Assembly: GCA_050331575.1 (NCBI GenBank)
Contig: JBHJGS010000013.1
Coordinates: 1-13,269 of the forward strand
Length of the DNA stretch: 13,269 bases
Source: JBHJGS01 sp050331575
GTDB lineage: Bacteria; Pseudomonadota; Alphaproteobacteria; Sphingomonadales; Rhodothalassiaceae
Direction: 5' to 3'
Part shown: piece after piece, positions 1-6,657 of the stretch
Layout of the letters: every line of letters begins with the position of its first letter
Position numbering within the stretch: the stretch's first letter is position 1
Translations under genes and position numbers: made by a program
The notes under the pieces: model-generated
Database searches by the model: none
Told to the model about the DNA's origin: nothing
Seen by the model: the letters and a program-made list of their open reading frames with translations, nothing else

Positions 1-70
1 GGGTGCCCCCTTGCGGCCTCCGGGCGGCGGCCCTTTTGGGGGGCCGGCGGTTATTGGGGGGGGGGGAGGG

Positions 71-264
71 CTGGGGGGTGTGGACACGTCAGGGGACGAC
101 GGTTGGGGTGGTCAGGCTGGCGGGTGACGATGTGGGGGTTATAAGTCCGCCGGGCGACGGCGCGTGCAAGGCCCATCGTCATGCGTCGGCTTGACCGGCG
201 CACCCATGCCGCCACCGCCCCGTCGCACCCAACATGGACCCGCCGGTCAAGCCGGCGGGTGACG
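71..264. repeat. Composite repeat, copy A
   Basis: This 194-base unit matches 354-517. Bases 71-129 and 354-412 differ at 2 of 59 positions, and 160-264 and 413-517 differ at about 7 of 105 positions. Copy A carries 30 additional bases (130-159), themselves a degenerate repeat unit. The unit therefore looks like a segmental duplication that has since gained or lost internal repeat units. Confidence 0.75.
177..264. repeat. 88-base palindromic element 1
   Basis: The left arm 177-200 and right arm 241-264 are each 24 bases and are inverted copies with three mismatches. They are separated by a 40-base centre. In single-stranded form this could fold into a long GC-rich hairpin. The arm is the inverted and direct form of the same 20-base core that is tandemly repeated around it. 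Confidence 0.7.
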
Positions 265-353
265 GGCTTGAGGTGGTCAAGCCGGCGGGTGACGGGCTTG
301 AGGTGGTCAGGCCGGCGGGTGACGGTTGGGGCGGTCAAGCCGGCGGGTGACGG

Positions 354-517
354 CTGGGGGGAGTGGACACGTCAGGGGACGACGGTTGGGGTGGGCAGGC
401 TGGCGGGTGACGGCGCGTGCAAGGCCCATCGTCATGCGCCGGCTTGACCGGCGCACCCATGTCGCCACCGCTCCGTCGCCCCCAAGGTGGGCCCGCCGGT
501 CAAGCCGGCGGGTGACG
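354..517. repeat. Composite repeat, copy B
   Basis: Second copy of the composite unit, 164 bases, lacking the 30-base insert found in copy A. Between the two copies (265-353) are simple 28-30 base tandem units of the core. One further core copy at 526-545 follows copy B, just downstream of the mutase gene. Confidence 0.75.
430..517. repeat. 88-base palindromic element 2
   Basis: The left arm 430-453 and right arm 494-517 are 24 bases each with two mismatches, around a 40-base centre, so the architecture is identical to the element at 177-264. It lies 42 bases beyond the stop codon of the mutase large-subunit gene, so it would be in the 3' end of that transcript and could stabilise the RNA or slow transcription. 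No U-tract is present, so it is not a standard intrinsic terminator. Confidence 0.7.
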
Positions 518-559
518 GTGTGGGCGGTCAAGCCGGCGGGTGACGTCAGCCCGGTCCGC

Positions 560-2722
560 CTACTCCGCCGCCTGTCTTGGGCCGTGGCCTAGGCGGTGTT
601 CGAGTTGGTCCAGGAGGTTTTGGGCGGCGGTGGCGATGACCGTGCCGGGGGGGAAGATGGCGGCGGCGCCGGCCTCATAAAGCGCGTCATAATCCTGCGG
701 CGGGATCACGCCGCCGACGACGATCAGGATATCCTCGCGCGCCTCTTCGGCCAGGGCCGCCTTCAAGGCCGGCACCAGGGCCAGATGCCCGGCCGCCAGA
801 GAGGAGGCGCCGATGATGTGCACGTCATTCTCCACGGCCTGGCGCGCGGCTTCCTCCGGGGTCTGGAACAGGGGGCCGATATCGACGTCGAAGCCCAGAT
901 CGGCAAACGCCGAGGCGATCACCTTCTGGCCGCGGTCATGGCCGTCCTGCCCCATCTTGGCGATGAGCATGCGCGGCCGGCGGCCCTCGGCCTCGGCGAA
1001 CCGCTCCACCCGGGTGCGCACGGCGGCGATCTGCTGATTGTCCTGGCCCACTTCGCGTCCATAAACCCCGGTGATCGACTGGATCTTGGCCTGATGCCGG
1101 CCCCACACCGCCTCCAGCGCGTCCGACATTTCGCCCACGCTGGCGCGCGCCCGGGCCGCCTGCACCGCCAGATCCAAGAGATTGCCCTGCCCTGTCTCCG
1201 CCGCCTTGGTCAGCGCGTCAAGGGCTGCCTGCAGCGCCGCTTGATCCCGGTCCGCCCGCAGCCGCGCAAGCTTGTCCAGTTGCTGGCGGCGCACCGCGGC
1301 ATTGTCCACCTTCAGCACCTCGACCTGTTCGGCCTCGCTCAAGCGATATTTGTTGACCCCCACCACGGTCTGGCGGCCGGAATCGATGCGCGCCTGGGTG
1401 CGCGCGGCGGCCTCCTCGATGCGCAGCTTGGGGATGCCCTGCTCGATCGCCCGGGCCATGCCGCCCTCCGCCTCGACCTCCTCGATATGGGCGAGTGCGC
1501 GGGCGGCCAGATCATGGGTCAGCCGTTCGACGAAATGCGAGCCGCCCCACGGGTCGATCACCCGGTTGGTGCCGGTTTCCTCGGCGATCAGAAGCTGTGT
1601 GTTGCGGGCGATGCGGGCGGAGAAATGGGTCGGCAGCGCCAGCGCCTCATCAAAGGAATTGGTGTGCAGTGACTGGGTATGCCCTTGGGTCGCCGCCAGC
1701 GCCTCGATCGCCGTGCGCACCACATTGTTGTAGACATCCTGCGCGGTCAGCGACCAGCCCGAGGTCTGGCAGTGCGTGCGCAGGGACAGGGATTTCGGAT
1801 TGCTCGGCTGGAATTTTTCGCGGATCAGCTTGGCCCAGAGCAGGCGCCCGGCGCGCAGCTTGGCCACCTCCATGAAGAAATTCATGCCGATCGCCCAGAA
1901 AAAGCTCAGGCGCGGGGCAAAGGCGTCGATGTCCAGCCCGGCGGCGACACCGGCGCGGGCATAATCGATGCCGTCGGCCAGGGTATAGGCCAGTTCCAGG
2001 TCCGCCGTCGCCCCCGCCTCCTGCATATGGTAGCCGCTGATGGAGATCGAGTTGAAGCGTGGCATCTCCTGGGAGGTGTAGGCGAAGATGTCGGAGATGA
2101 TCCGCATGCTGGGCGCGGGCGGGTAGATGTAGGTGTTGCGGACCATGAACTCCTTCAGAATGTCGTTCTGAATCGTGCCGCTTAGGTCCTTGCGCGCCAC
2201 GCCCTGCTCTTCGGCGGCGACGATATAGAGCGCCATCACCGGCAGCACCGCGCCGTTCATGGTCATCGACACCGACATCTGGTCCAGCGGGATGCCGTCG
2301 AACAGGGTCTGCATGTCCAGGATGCTGTCGATCGCCACGCCGGCCATACCGACATCGCCGGTCACGCGCGGATGGTCGCTGTCATAGCCGCGGTGGGTGG
2401 CCAGATCGAAGGCGATCGACAGGCCCTTCTGCCCGGCGGCCAGATTGCGCCGATAAAAGGCGTTGCTGTCTTCGGCGGTGGAGAAGCCGGCATATTGCCG
2501 GATGGTCCAGGGCCGCTGCACATACATGGTCGGATAAGGCCCGCGCAGATAAGGCGGCAGGCCGGGCAGCGAGCCCAGAAAGTCCAGCCCGTCGCGATCG
2601 TCCGGGCCGTAGACGGGCTTCACCGCAATGCCCTCCGGCGTGGTCCAGGGCTCGGCGGCCTCTGGCGCGGCGGACAGGGAGGGGCGCTGCCAGGGCGTGT
2701 CGGCGAAGGATCGGATGGTCAT
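560..2722 (-). CDS. scpA: Methylmalonyl-CoA mutase, large (catalytic) subunit
   Basis: This gene encodes the B12-dependent cytoplasmic enzyme that interconverts (R)-methylmalonyl-CoA and succinyl-CoA, the last step of propionyl-CoA use (or part of the ethylmalonyl-CoA route). The product is 720 residues, normal for the family. The TIM-barrel half carries the expected active-site residues by family alignment: Tyr77 (in RQYAGF), Gln185, Arg195 and His232 (in YHMQEAGAT). The C-terminal cobalamin domain, about 580-715, has Lys589, the DGHDRG motif with cobalt-ligand His595, then the SSLAAGH and VVGG motifs. All catalytic residues look intact. I chose the ATG at 2722 because GGAGGAG lies just upstream and it overlaps the small-subunit stop as ATGA; a longer frame to 2827 would run into mutA. 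The gene is also called mutB or mcmA. No meaB chaperone or epimerase gene is in view. Confidence 0.97.
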   Translation of the reverse strand: MTIRSFADTPWQRPSLSAAPEAAEPWTTPEGIAVKPVYGPDDRDGLDFLGSLPGLPPYLRGPYPTMYVQRPWTIRQYAGFSTAEDSNAFYRRNLAAGQKGLSIAFDLATHRGYDSDHPRVTGDVGMAGVAIDSILDMQTLFDGIPLDQMSVSMTMNGAVLPVMALYIVAAEEQGVARKDLSGTIQNDILKEFMVRNTYIYPPAPSMRIISDIFAYTSQEMPRFNSISISGYHMQEAGATADLELAYTLADGIDYARAGVAAGLDIDAFAPRLSFFWAIGMNFFMEVAKLRAGRLLWAKLIREKFQPSNPKSLSLRTHCQTSGWSLTAQDVYNNVVRTAIEALAATQGHTQSLHTNSFDEALALPTHFSARIARNTQLLIAEETGTNRVIDPWGGSHFVERLTHDLAARALAHIEEVEAEGGMARAIEQGIPKLRIEEAAARTQARIDSGRQTVVGVNKYRLSEAEQVEVLKVDNAAVRRQQLDKLARLRADRDQAALQAALDALTKAAETGQGNLLDLAVQAARARASVGEMSDALEAVWGRHQAKIQSITGVYGREVGQDNQQIAAVRTRVERFAEAEGRRPRMLIAKMGQDGHDRGQKVIASAFADLGFDVDIGPLFQTPEEAARQAVENDVHIIGASSLAAGHLALVPALKAALAEEAREDILIVVGGVIPPQDYDALYEAGAAAIFPPGTVIATAAQNLLDQLEHRLGHGPRQAAE

Positions 2723-4590
2723 CGCGCCTGCTCCTCCATCTGCGTCAGGGCAGCCAGAAGATCGCCGCCCTGGTAAAGACACGCCAGCCCCGGCGGATCG
2801 GTTGCCGCCGGCCGCCCGGCTTTCCACACCGCCCGGCCGCCCACCGACAGCGCCTCGACCAGCGGACCCAGATGGGTTTCATAGGCCGCATCGCTGCCGC
2901 TGATCACCGCGATGCGGCAGCCGCTGGCCTCAAACGCCGTTGCGGTGGCGGCAATATCCTCCCCGCCGGGCCCGTCCTGCGCCGCGAAGCCGCCGGCGGC
3001 CAGCGCGTTCTTGACCCAACCGGTGCGCGCCGTATGACCAGCCAGCGGCCCCAGCGTGGCGACGAACACGCTCAGCCCGTCGGTGCGGTCGCGCAGCTGT
3101 TCGAACGGCTCGGCGACGCGGTGCACCGGCACATCCGCGCCCTCATGACGCTCCCAGGCAAGCCCACGGCCGTCTGCTGCCTGGGCGACACGCCCGACCG
3201 GGTCGTCGGCCGTCATCGCCGCACCGCGCCGCACGCGGGCGGCCTTGGCCAGAGCGGCGGCATCGACGGGATCGGGCTGCACGGGCTTTTCCGCCAGGTC
3301 GGGATAGGCGCTGACGCCGGTGATGCCGGGGCGGCGCTTGGCGATGGCGCCGGCGCGGGCCTTTCGGGCGGCCGTCAGCCAGCCGGTAACCAGGCCGTCC
3401 TCGATCGCCGCCATCAGGCCGCCGGTGCGCTCAATCTCGGTGAACAGCTGCCAGGCCTTGGCCGCCAGATCGTCGGTCAGCGCCTCGAAGGCGCCGGCGC
3501 CGGCAACCGGGTCGGCGACGCGGAACAGGTTGGATTCTTCCTGCAGGATGATCTGCAGGTTGCGCGCAAGCCTGAGCGCGAACTCACTCGGCGTGCCCAG
3601 GGCCGCGTCATGCGGCGCCACGGTCACCGCGTCGGCGCCACCGACGCCGGCGCCGACGCAGGCAATGGTGTGGCGCAGCAGATTGGTCCAGGGATCGTAG
3701 CGGGTGAGCATGCGCCGGGCGGTCTCCGCAGCCAGCGGCAAGGGGGCTGACGGGCCGTCCACCAGCTCCATCAGCCGGGCCCAAAGCAGCCGCGCCGCGC
3801 GCATCTTGGCGATGGTCAGGTAAAGATCGGCATCGGCGGCGAGCAGCCAACCGATCTGTCGCGCAGCGCTATGAAGGCCGGCGCCATGTCCGTCCAGCGC
3901 GCGCACCATGTCCACGCTGGCGGCCAGACAAAGTGCCAGTTCCTGCGCCTCGGTGGCGCCCAGGCCGAGCCAGGCCGATCCGTTCAATTCGAACGTCCGC
4001 ACGCCCGGCAGCGCCTGGCTGGCCCACTGCGCCAGCCGGGCTGCGGCCGCCAGGCTGGGCTCCGCCCCGGCCATCCGCGCCAGAAAGGGGTCGGCGCACA
4101 GACTGCCGCTCAGGCTTTCCGGCTCAAGGCCGCGCCGCTGCACCAGGGCTGCCAGCAGCGCCGCCGCCTCATCCGCCGCCACGCCGGCCTGAACATAGAG
4201 CGGCGCCAGGTCCAGCAGCACGCCGTCCAACGCGCTGTCCAGATCGTCCAAGGTCGCGATCAGCGCGCCGCCGTGCCCTGTCAGCCCCGGATCCAGGGTC
4301 AGGCGGATACCGGTGACGCCGCGCTCCAGATCGGTCAGGATGCGGCGGTTCAGCGGCTTCAGATCGGGATGGTCATGGCGCTGCAGGATCAGCCATGGCG
4401 CGGCATGGCCGGCCAGGGCCGTGCCGGGCGCCGGCGCGTAAAGCGGCTCAACGCTCAGCCCGTCGGCGGTGTGCGAGGTCAGCCGGCTACGGTCCGCGCC
4501 GCCCAGGGCCTTGTCCACCAGCGCTTCCCAGGCAAGGCGATCCGGCGTCTCGAAGCCTTCGGCCAAGGCAAGGATCGGCTGGTCAGACAT
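2719..4590 (-). CDS. mutA: Methylmalonyl-CoA mutase, small (structural) subunit
   Basis: This is the non-catalytic partner that forms the alpha-beta heterodimer with the adjacent large subunit. The product is 623 residues, in the usual range for small subunits. It aligns in outline with the large subunit: an N-terminal barrel with a segment around MRAARLLWARLMEL matching the large subunit's KLRAGRLLWAKLI, then a degenerate cobalamin-like domain from about residue 490. The DxHxxG cobalt-binding motif is absent; the corresponding region reads ATLGPLAGHTARTG. That loss is the family hallmark of the small subunit, so it is not a defect. The ATG at 4590 has an AAGGGG ribosome site upstream. Its stop overlaps the large-subunit start by four bases, implying coupled translation at matched levels. 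Confidence 0.95.
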   Translation of the reverse strand: MSDQPILALAEGFETPDRLAWEALVDKALGGADRSRLTSHTADGLSVEPLYAPAPGTALAGHAAPWLILQRHDHPDLKPLNRRILTDLERGVTGIRLTLDPGLTGHGGALIATLDDLDSALDGVLLDLAPLYVQAGVAADEAAALLAALVQRRGLEPESLSGSLCADPFLARMAGAEPSLAAAARLAQWASQALPGVRTFELNGSAWLGLGATEAQELALCLAASVDMVRALDGHGAGLHSAARQIGWLLAADADLYLTIAKMRAARLLWARLMELVDGPSAPLPLAAETARRMLTRYDPWTNLLRHTIACVGAGVGGADAVTVAPHDAALGTPSEFALRLARNLQIILQEESNLFRVADPVAGAGAFEALTDDLAAKAWQLFTEIERTGGLMAAIEDGLVTGWLTAARKARAGAIAKRRPGITGVSAYPDLAEKPVQPDPVDAAALAKAARVRRGAAMTADDPVGRVAQAADGRGLAWERHEGADVPVHRVAEPFEQLRDRTDGLSVFVATLGPLAGHTARTGWVKNALAAGGFAAQDGPGGEDIAATATAFEASGCRIAVISGSDAAYETHLGPLVEALSVGGRAVWKAGRPAATDPPGLACLYQGGDLLAALTQMEEQAR

Positions 4591-4664
4591 GTCAACGGCC
4601 CCTTCGTCACCACCGCACTGTGGGCGGCCTTATGATACAGCGCCAGGGGCCTTGCAACCAGACG

Positions 4665-5477
4665 CTACAGCACCGAGGCGAGCAGCCGCCCGCCCGCGGC
4701 CAGCAGGAACAGACCGAAGATCAGGCTCAGGCGCCGTTGCGACAAGCCGTGGGCGACGCGCGCGCCGAACGGGGCGGCGATCACCGAGGCCGGCGCGATC
4801 AGCGCAACCGCCGGCACGCTGATGAACCCCAGCGTGCCCCAGGGAACCGCCGCATCGCGTGTCAGTCCGCCGATCAGATAGCCGGTCGCCGCCACCCCCG
4901 CGACCACCAGGCCGAATGCGGCAGCGGTGCCCACGGCCTTGTGCACCGGCGTGCCGAACACGGTGAGATACGGCACCGAGAAGGTCGCCCCGCCAATGCC
5001 CATCAGGCTGGCCAGGAAGCCGATGAGGAGCGGTGCCCCTGCGCCGGCGGGACCCTGCGGCACAGCCGTGCCGAGGCGACGCCCCTCCAGCGGCAGGATC
5101 ATCTTGATCCCCATCAGAACCGCCAGCGTGCCGAACACCAGCACCAAGCTGTTCGAGCCCAGCAAGCTGGCGGCGATCGCCCCGCTGGCGGCCCCGATCG
5201 CCAGCCACGGCGCCCAGCCACGCACCAAGGCGACCAGCACCCCGCCCCGCCGACGATGCGCCCGCACCGAAGACAGCCCGGTGGGCAGGATGATCGCCAA
5301 GGAGGTTGCCAGCGCCAGATGCATCTGCACCGCCCGATCCGCCCCGGTGGCTCCGAAGACATAGAACAGAAGCGGCGTCATCACAATGCCCCCGCCCACG
5401 CCCAACAGCCCGGATAGAAACCCACCGAGCAGTCCGGCGCCGATGAGCAGCGGAAGGAATGAGACGAAATCCGGCAT
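4665..5477 (-). CDS. TauE/SafE-family membrane permease
   Basis: The 270-residue inner-membrane protein has about eight hydrophobic helices arranged as two repeats. Each repeat starts with the family's glycine-rich signature: LSGLLGVGGGIVMTPLL near residues 20-36 and ASLMGIGGATFSVPYL in the second half. Members of this family (formerly DUF81) move sulfonates, sulfite or other small organic anions, usually outward; the substrate here cannot be read from sequence. The start at 5477 begins MPDFVSFLPLL, directly before the first helix. An upstream ATG at 5567 would add 30 charged residues unlike the family. The ribosome site is weak. The gene sits 74 bases upstream of mutA on the same strand, so co-transcription with the mutase genes is plausible. 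Confidence 0.88.
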   Translation of the reverse strand: MPDFVSFLPLLIGAGLLGGFLSGLLGVGGGIVMTPLLFYVFGATGADRAVQMHLALATSLAIILPTGLSSVRAHRRRGGVLVALVRGWAPWLAIGAASGAIAASLLGSNSLVLVFGTLAVLMGIKMILPLEGRRLGTAVPQGPAGAGAPLLIGFLASLMGIGGATFSVPYLTVFGTPVHKAVGTAAAFGLVVAGVAATGYLIGGLTRDAAVPWGTLGFISVPAVALIAPASVIAAPFGARVAHGLSQRRLSLIFGLFLLAAGGRLLASVL

Positions 5478-5483
5478 GCGCCA

Positions 5484-5513
5484 TTGAAACGACCGCCGGC
5501 ACGACTTTGTCAA
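5484..5513 (-). promoter_or_regulatory. Possible promoter for the permease-mutase genes
   Basis: A perfect TTGACA -35 box (5508-5513) is followed 18 bases later by a poor -10 candidate, TTTCAA (5484-5489). Transcription would then begin within a few bases of the permease start codon, giving a nearly leaderless message, which would fit the weak ribosome site. This is weak evidence resting mainly on the -35 box. Confidence 0.25.
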
Positions 5514-5605
5514 ACGCTGGGCTGCTTTGCCGGTGACCGCTGATCGGCGTTGGCGCGCGCCAGACACGTGTGCCTAGCGCAACATCTATCGATTTGAGCC
5601 GACTC

Positions 5606-5633
5606 AAAAGGGCCCGGACCGCCGTCCGAGCCC
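5606..5633 (-). terminator. Intrinsic terminator of tRNA-Pro
   Basis: On the minus strand a fully paired 10-base stem (GGGCTCGGAC with GTCCGGGCCC, one G-U pair) closes a GGCG loop and is followed at once by TTTT. It lies 15 bases beyond the 3' CCA of tRNA-Pro, the expected position for ending that transcript. It would also insulate the permease gene from the upstream operon. Confidence 0.85.
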
Positions 5634-5648
5634 TTGATCGAACCGATT

Positions 5649-5725
5649 TGGTCGGGGAGACAGGACTTGAACCTGCGACCCCTGCGCCCCCAGCACAGTG
5701 CTCTACCAGGCTGAGCTACTCCCCG
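5649..5725 (-). tRNA. tRNA-Pro (anticodon GGG)
   Basis: The 77-base cloverleaf is complete: acceptor CGGGGAG with CTCCCCG, D-stem GCTC/GAGC, anticodon stem CTGTG/CGCAG around the loop CTGGGGG, T-stem with TTCAAGT loop, discriminator A and encoded CCA. The C1-G72 first pair is the bacterial tRNA-Pro hallmark. Anticodon GGG reads CCC and CCU proline codons. It is followed by a strong terminator. Confidence 0.97.
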
Positions 5726-5763
5726 ACACGAAGGGCGGTTGGTAACGGATATCCTCGGCCGGC

Positions 5764-6237
5764 TCAAGCCTCTTCGCCGGGGCTCTGCCGCAATTGCGCG
5801 CGGATTGCCTTCAACTCCTTGAGAAGCCCGCGCAGGCGATCAGGGGCGATGCCCGCCGGCGGCGGATCAGCGGCATCCGCTTGCGCCGGCGGTGCTGGCG
5901 GTTCGGCGCGTTCCGGCACAGCGGTGGCCGCCGATCCCTGCAGGCATTCCGCCACGGTGGCACGCAGGCCCTGGTCGCGAAAGCGCTTCTGCACGCCCTT
6001 GATGGTGAAGCCCTCGTCATAGAGCAGCGTGCGGATGGTATGCAGCACGGCCACGTCCTCGGGCCGGTAATAGCGCCGGTTGCCGCTGCGTTTGAGCGGG
6101 CGCACCGCCGCGAACTTGGTCTCCCAAAAGCGCAGCACATGCTGGGGCACGCCGACCTCACGCGCAACCTCAGAGATGGTGCGATAGGCCATGGCCGATT
6201 TCGACGGCTTGGGCGAGCGGGAGGCGCGCAGGCTCAT
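5764..6237 (-). CDS. MerR-family transcriptional regulator
   Basis: The product is a 157-residue DNA-binding protein. A MerR-type winged helix spans about residues 17-85, with the family pattern ISEVAREVGVPQHVLRFWE followed by FAAVRPLKRSGNRRYYRPEDV. The rest is an Ala/Pro-rich linker (about 100-130) and a short charged C-terminal helix, without the Cys-rich metal-binding end of classical MerR. A MerR-like gene of this type is commonly found directly after ihfA in alphaproteobacteria, and its targets are not well established. The ATG at 6237 has AAGGA 11 bases upstream; a second ATG at 6192 is possible. It starts 7 bases after ihfA, so it is almost surely co-transcribed with it. Confidence 0.9.
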   Translation of the reverse strand: MSLRASRSPKPSKSAMAYRTISEVAREVGVPQHVLRFWETKFAAVRPLKRSGNRRYYRPEDVAVLHTIRTLLYDEGFTIKGVQKRFRDQGLRATVAECLQGSAATAVPERAEPPAPPAQADAADPPPAGIAPDRLRGLLKELKAIRAQLRQSPGEEA

Positions 6238-6244
6238 ACCGCGT

Positions 6245-6553
6245 CTAGTCCTTGGCGGTGAGCTGCGCGTTGATCCGGTCCTTCATCACCTGGCTGGGGC
6301 GGAACACCAAAACGCGGCGCGGGTCGATCGGTACCTCTTCGCCGGTTTTTGGGTTGCGGCCCATGCGCCCGGCCTTGTCGCGCACAAGGAAGCTGCCGAA
6401 AGACGATATCTTGACGGTTTCTCCACCCTCCAAGCAGTCGGCAATTTCGTCCAGCACCAGTTCCACCAATGCTGCGGAGTCGGTGCGCGACAAGCCGACC
6501 TGGCGATAAACCGCCTCGGCCAGGTCCGCGCGCGTTACCGTCCGGTTGGTCAT
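6245..6553 (-). CDS. ihfA: Integration host factor alpha subunit
   Basis: The product is a 102-residue nucleoid protein of the HU/IHF family that pairs with IHF-beta and bends DNA sharply, with roles in replication, transcription and recombination. The sequence has the family landmarks: MTNRTVTRADLAEAVYRQVG at the N-terminus, the VKISSFGSFLVRDKAGR core, and GRNPKTGEEVPI, whose proline intercalates into the minor groove. The alpha rather than beta assignment rests on the N-terminal extension and on the neighbouring MerR gene. The ATG at 6553 is preceded by AAGGAGG at 11 bases. Its own promoter candidate lies between it and fabH. Confidence 0.95.
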   Translation of the reverse strand: MTNRTVTRADLAEAVYRQVGLSRTDSAALVELVLDEIADCLEGGETVKISSFGSFLVRDKAGRMGRNPKTGEEVPIDPRRVLVFRPSQVMKDRINAQLTAKD

Positions 6554-6591
6554 CGAAAAGCGCCCCTCCTTAGCCCACGAATGGTCCGCGA

Positions 6592-6620
6592 ACCCTAAAC
6601 CTGCCCGGAAACCCGGTCAA
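6592..6620 (-). promoter_or_regulatory. Candidate sigma-70 promoter of ihfA-merR
   Basis: In the 104-base gap after fabH the minus strand reads TTGACC (6615-6620), a 17-base spacer, then TAGGGT (6592-6597). The -35 box matches the consensus at five of six positions and the -10 box is fair. The spacing is ideal and the position is about 40 bases before the ihfA start codon. It would let ihfA and the MerR gene be transcribed independently of the upstream lipid genes. Confidence 0.5.
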
Positions 6621-6657
6621 TCATAAGGGGTTATCCGTATTGCTTCAGTGCCTCTGG

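Larger units (their letters stand above)
1..559. repeat. Gene-free G-rich block of tandem and inverted repeats
   Basis: No credible gene lies in this stretch. It is built from a 20-base core, GGTCAAGCCGGCGGGTGACG. Exact copies start at 245, 275, 333, 498 and 526, and variants start at 110, 305 and 393. Spacing between successive copies in the middle is 30, 30 and 28 bases. The core also occurs inverted near 177-200 and 430-453, forming two long palindromes listed separately. A larger composite unit occurs twice, at 71-264 and 354-517. The extreme left end is G-rich with a run of 11 G at 56-66, followed by GGG and GGGGGG runs that could form a G-quadruplex. Short open frames across it are Arg-rich translations of the repeat and have no coding character. 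The block ends 14 bases before the stop codon of the mutase large-subunit gene. Confidence 0.85.

Noticed and set aside
177..545. CRISPR array
   Set aside because: Unit spacing is 28-30 bases with almost no unique spacer, copies occur in both orientations, and no cas gene is near.
3..592. Several Arg-rich open frames on both strands in the left 600 bases
   Set aside because: They are translations of the repeat core (VTRRLDRR and RRVTG patterns) and overlap each other in several frames; no start, ribosome site or family supports them.
596..1672. 358-codon plus-strand open frame
   Set aside because: It lies wholly antisense to the conserved scpA coding sequence; long antisense frames are expected at this GC content.
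2719..4590. Loss of the DxHxxG motif in mutA as a broken gene
   Set aside because: Small subunits of heterodimeric methylmalonyl-CoA mutase normally lack the cobalt-binding histidine motif; the frame is intact and full length.
2872..4635. Plus-strand frames of 292 and 254 codons opposite mutA
   Set aside because: Antisense shadows of an intact, recognisable gene with no family features of their own.
4395..5607. Plus-strand 340-codon frame and minus-strand 325-codon frame over the permease
   Set aside because: The permease frame carries the repeated glycine signature and eight helices; the other two frames are Arg/Gln/Gly-rich shadows.
5510..5767. 85-codon minus-strand frame over tRNA-Pro
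   Set aside because: Its central part is a translation of the tRNA itself; the cloverleaf explains the sequence.
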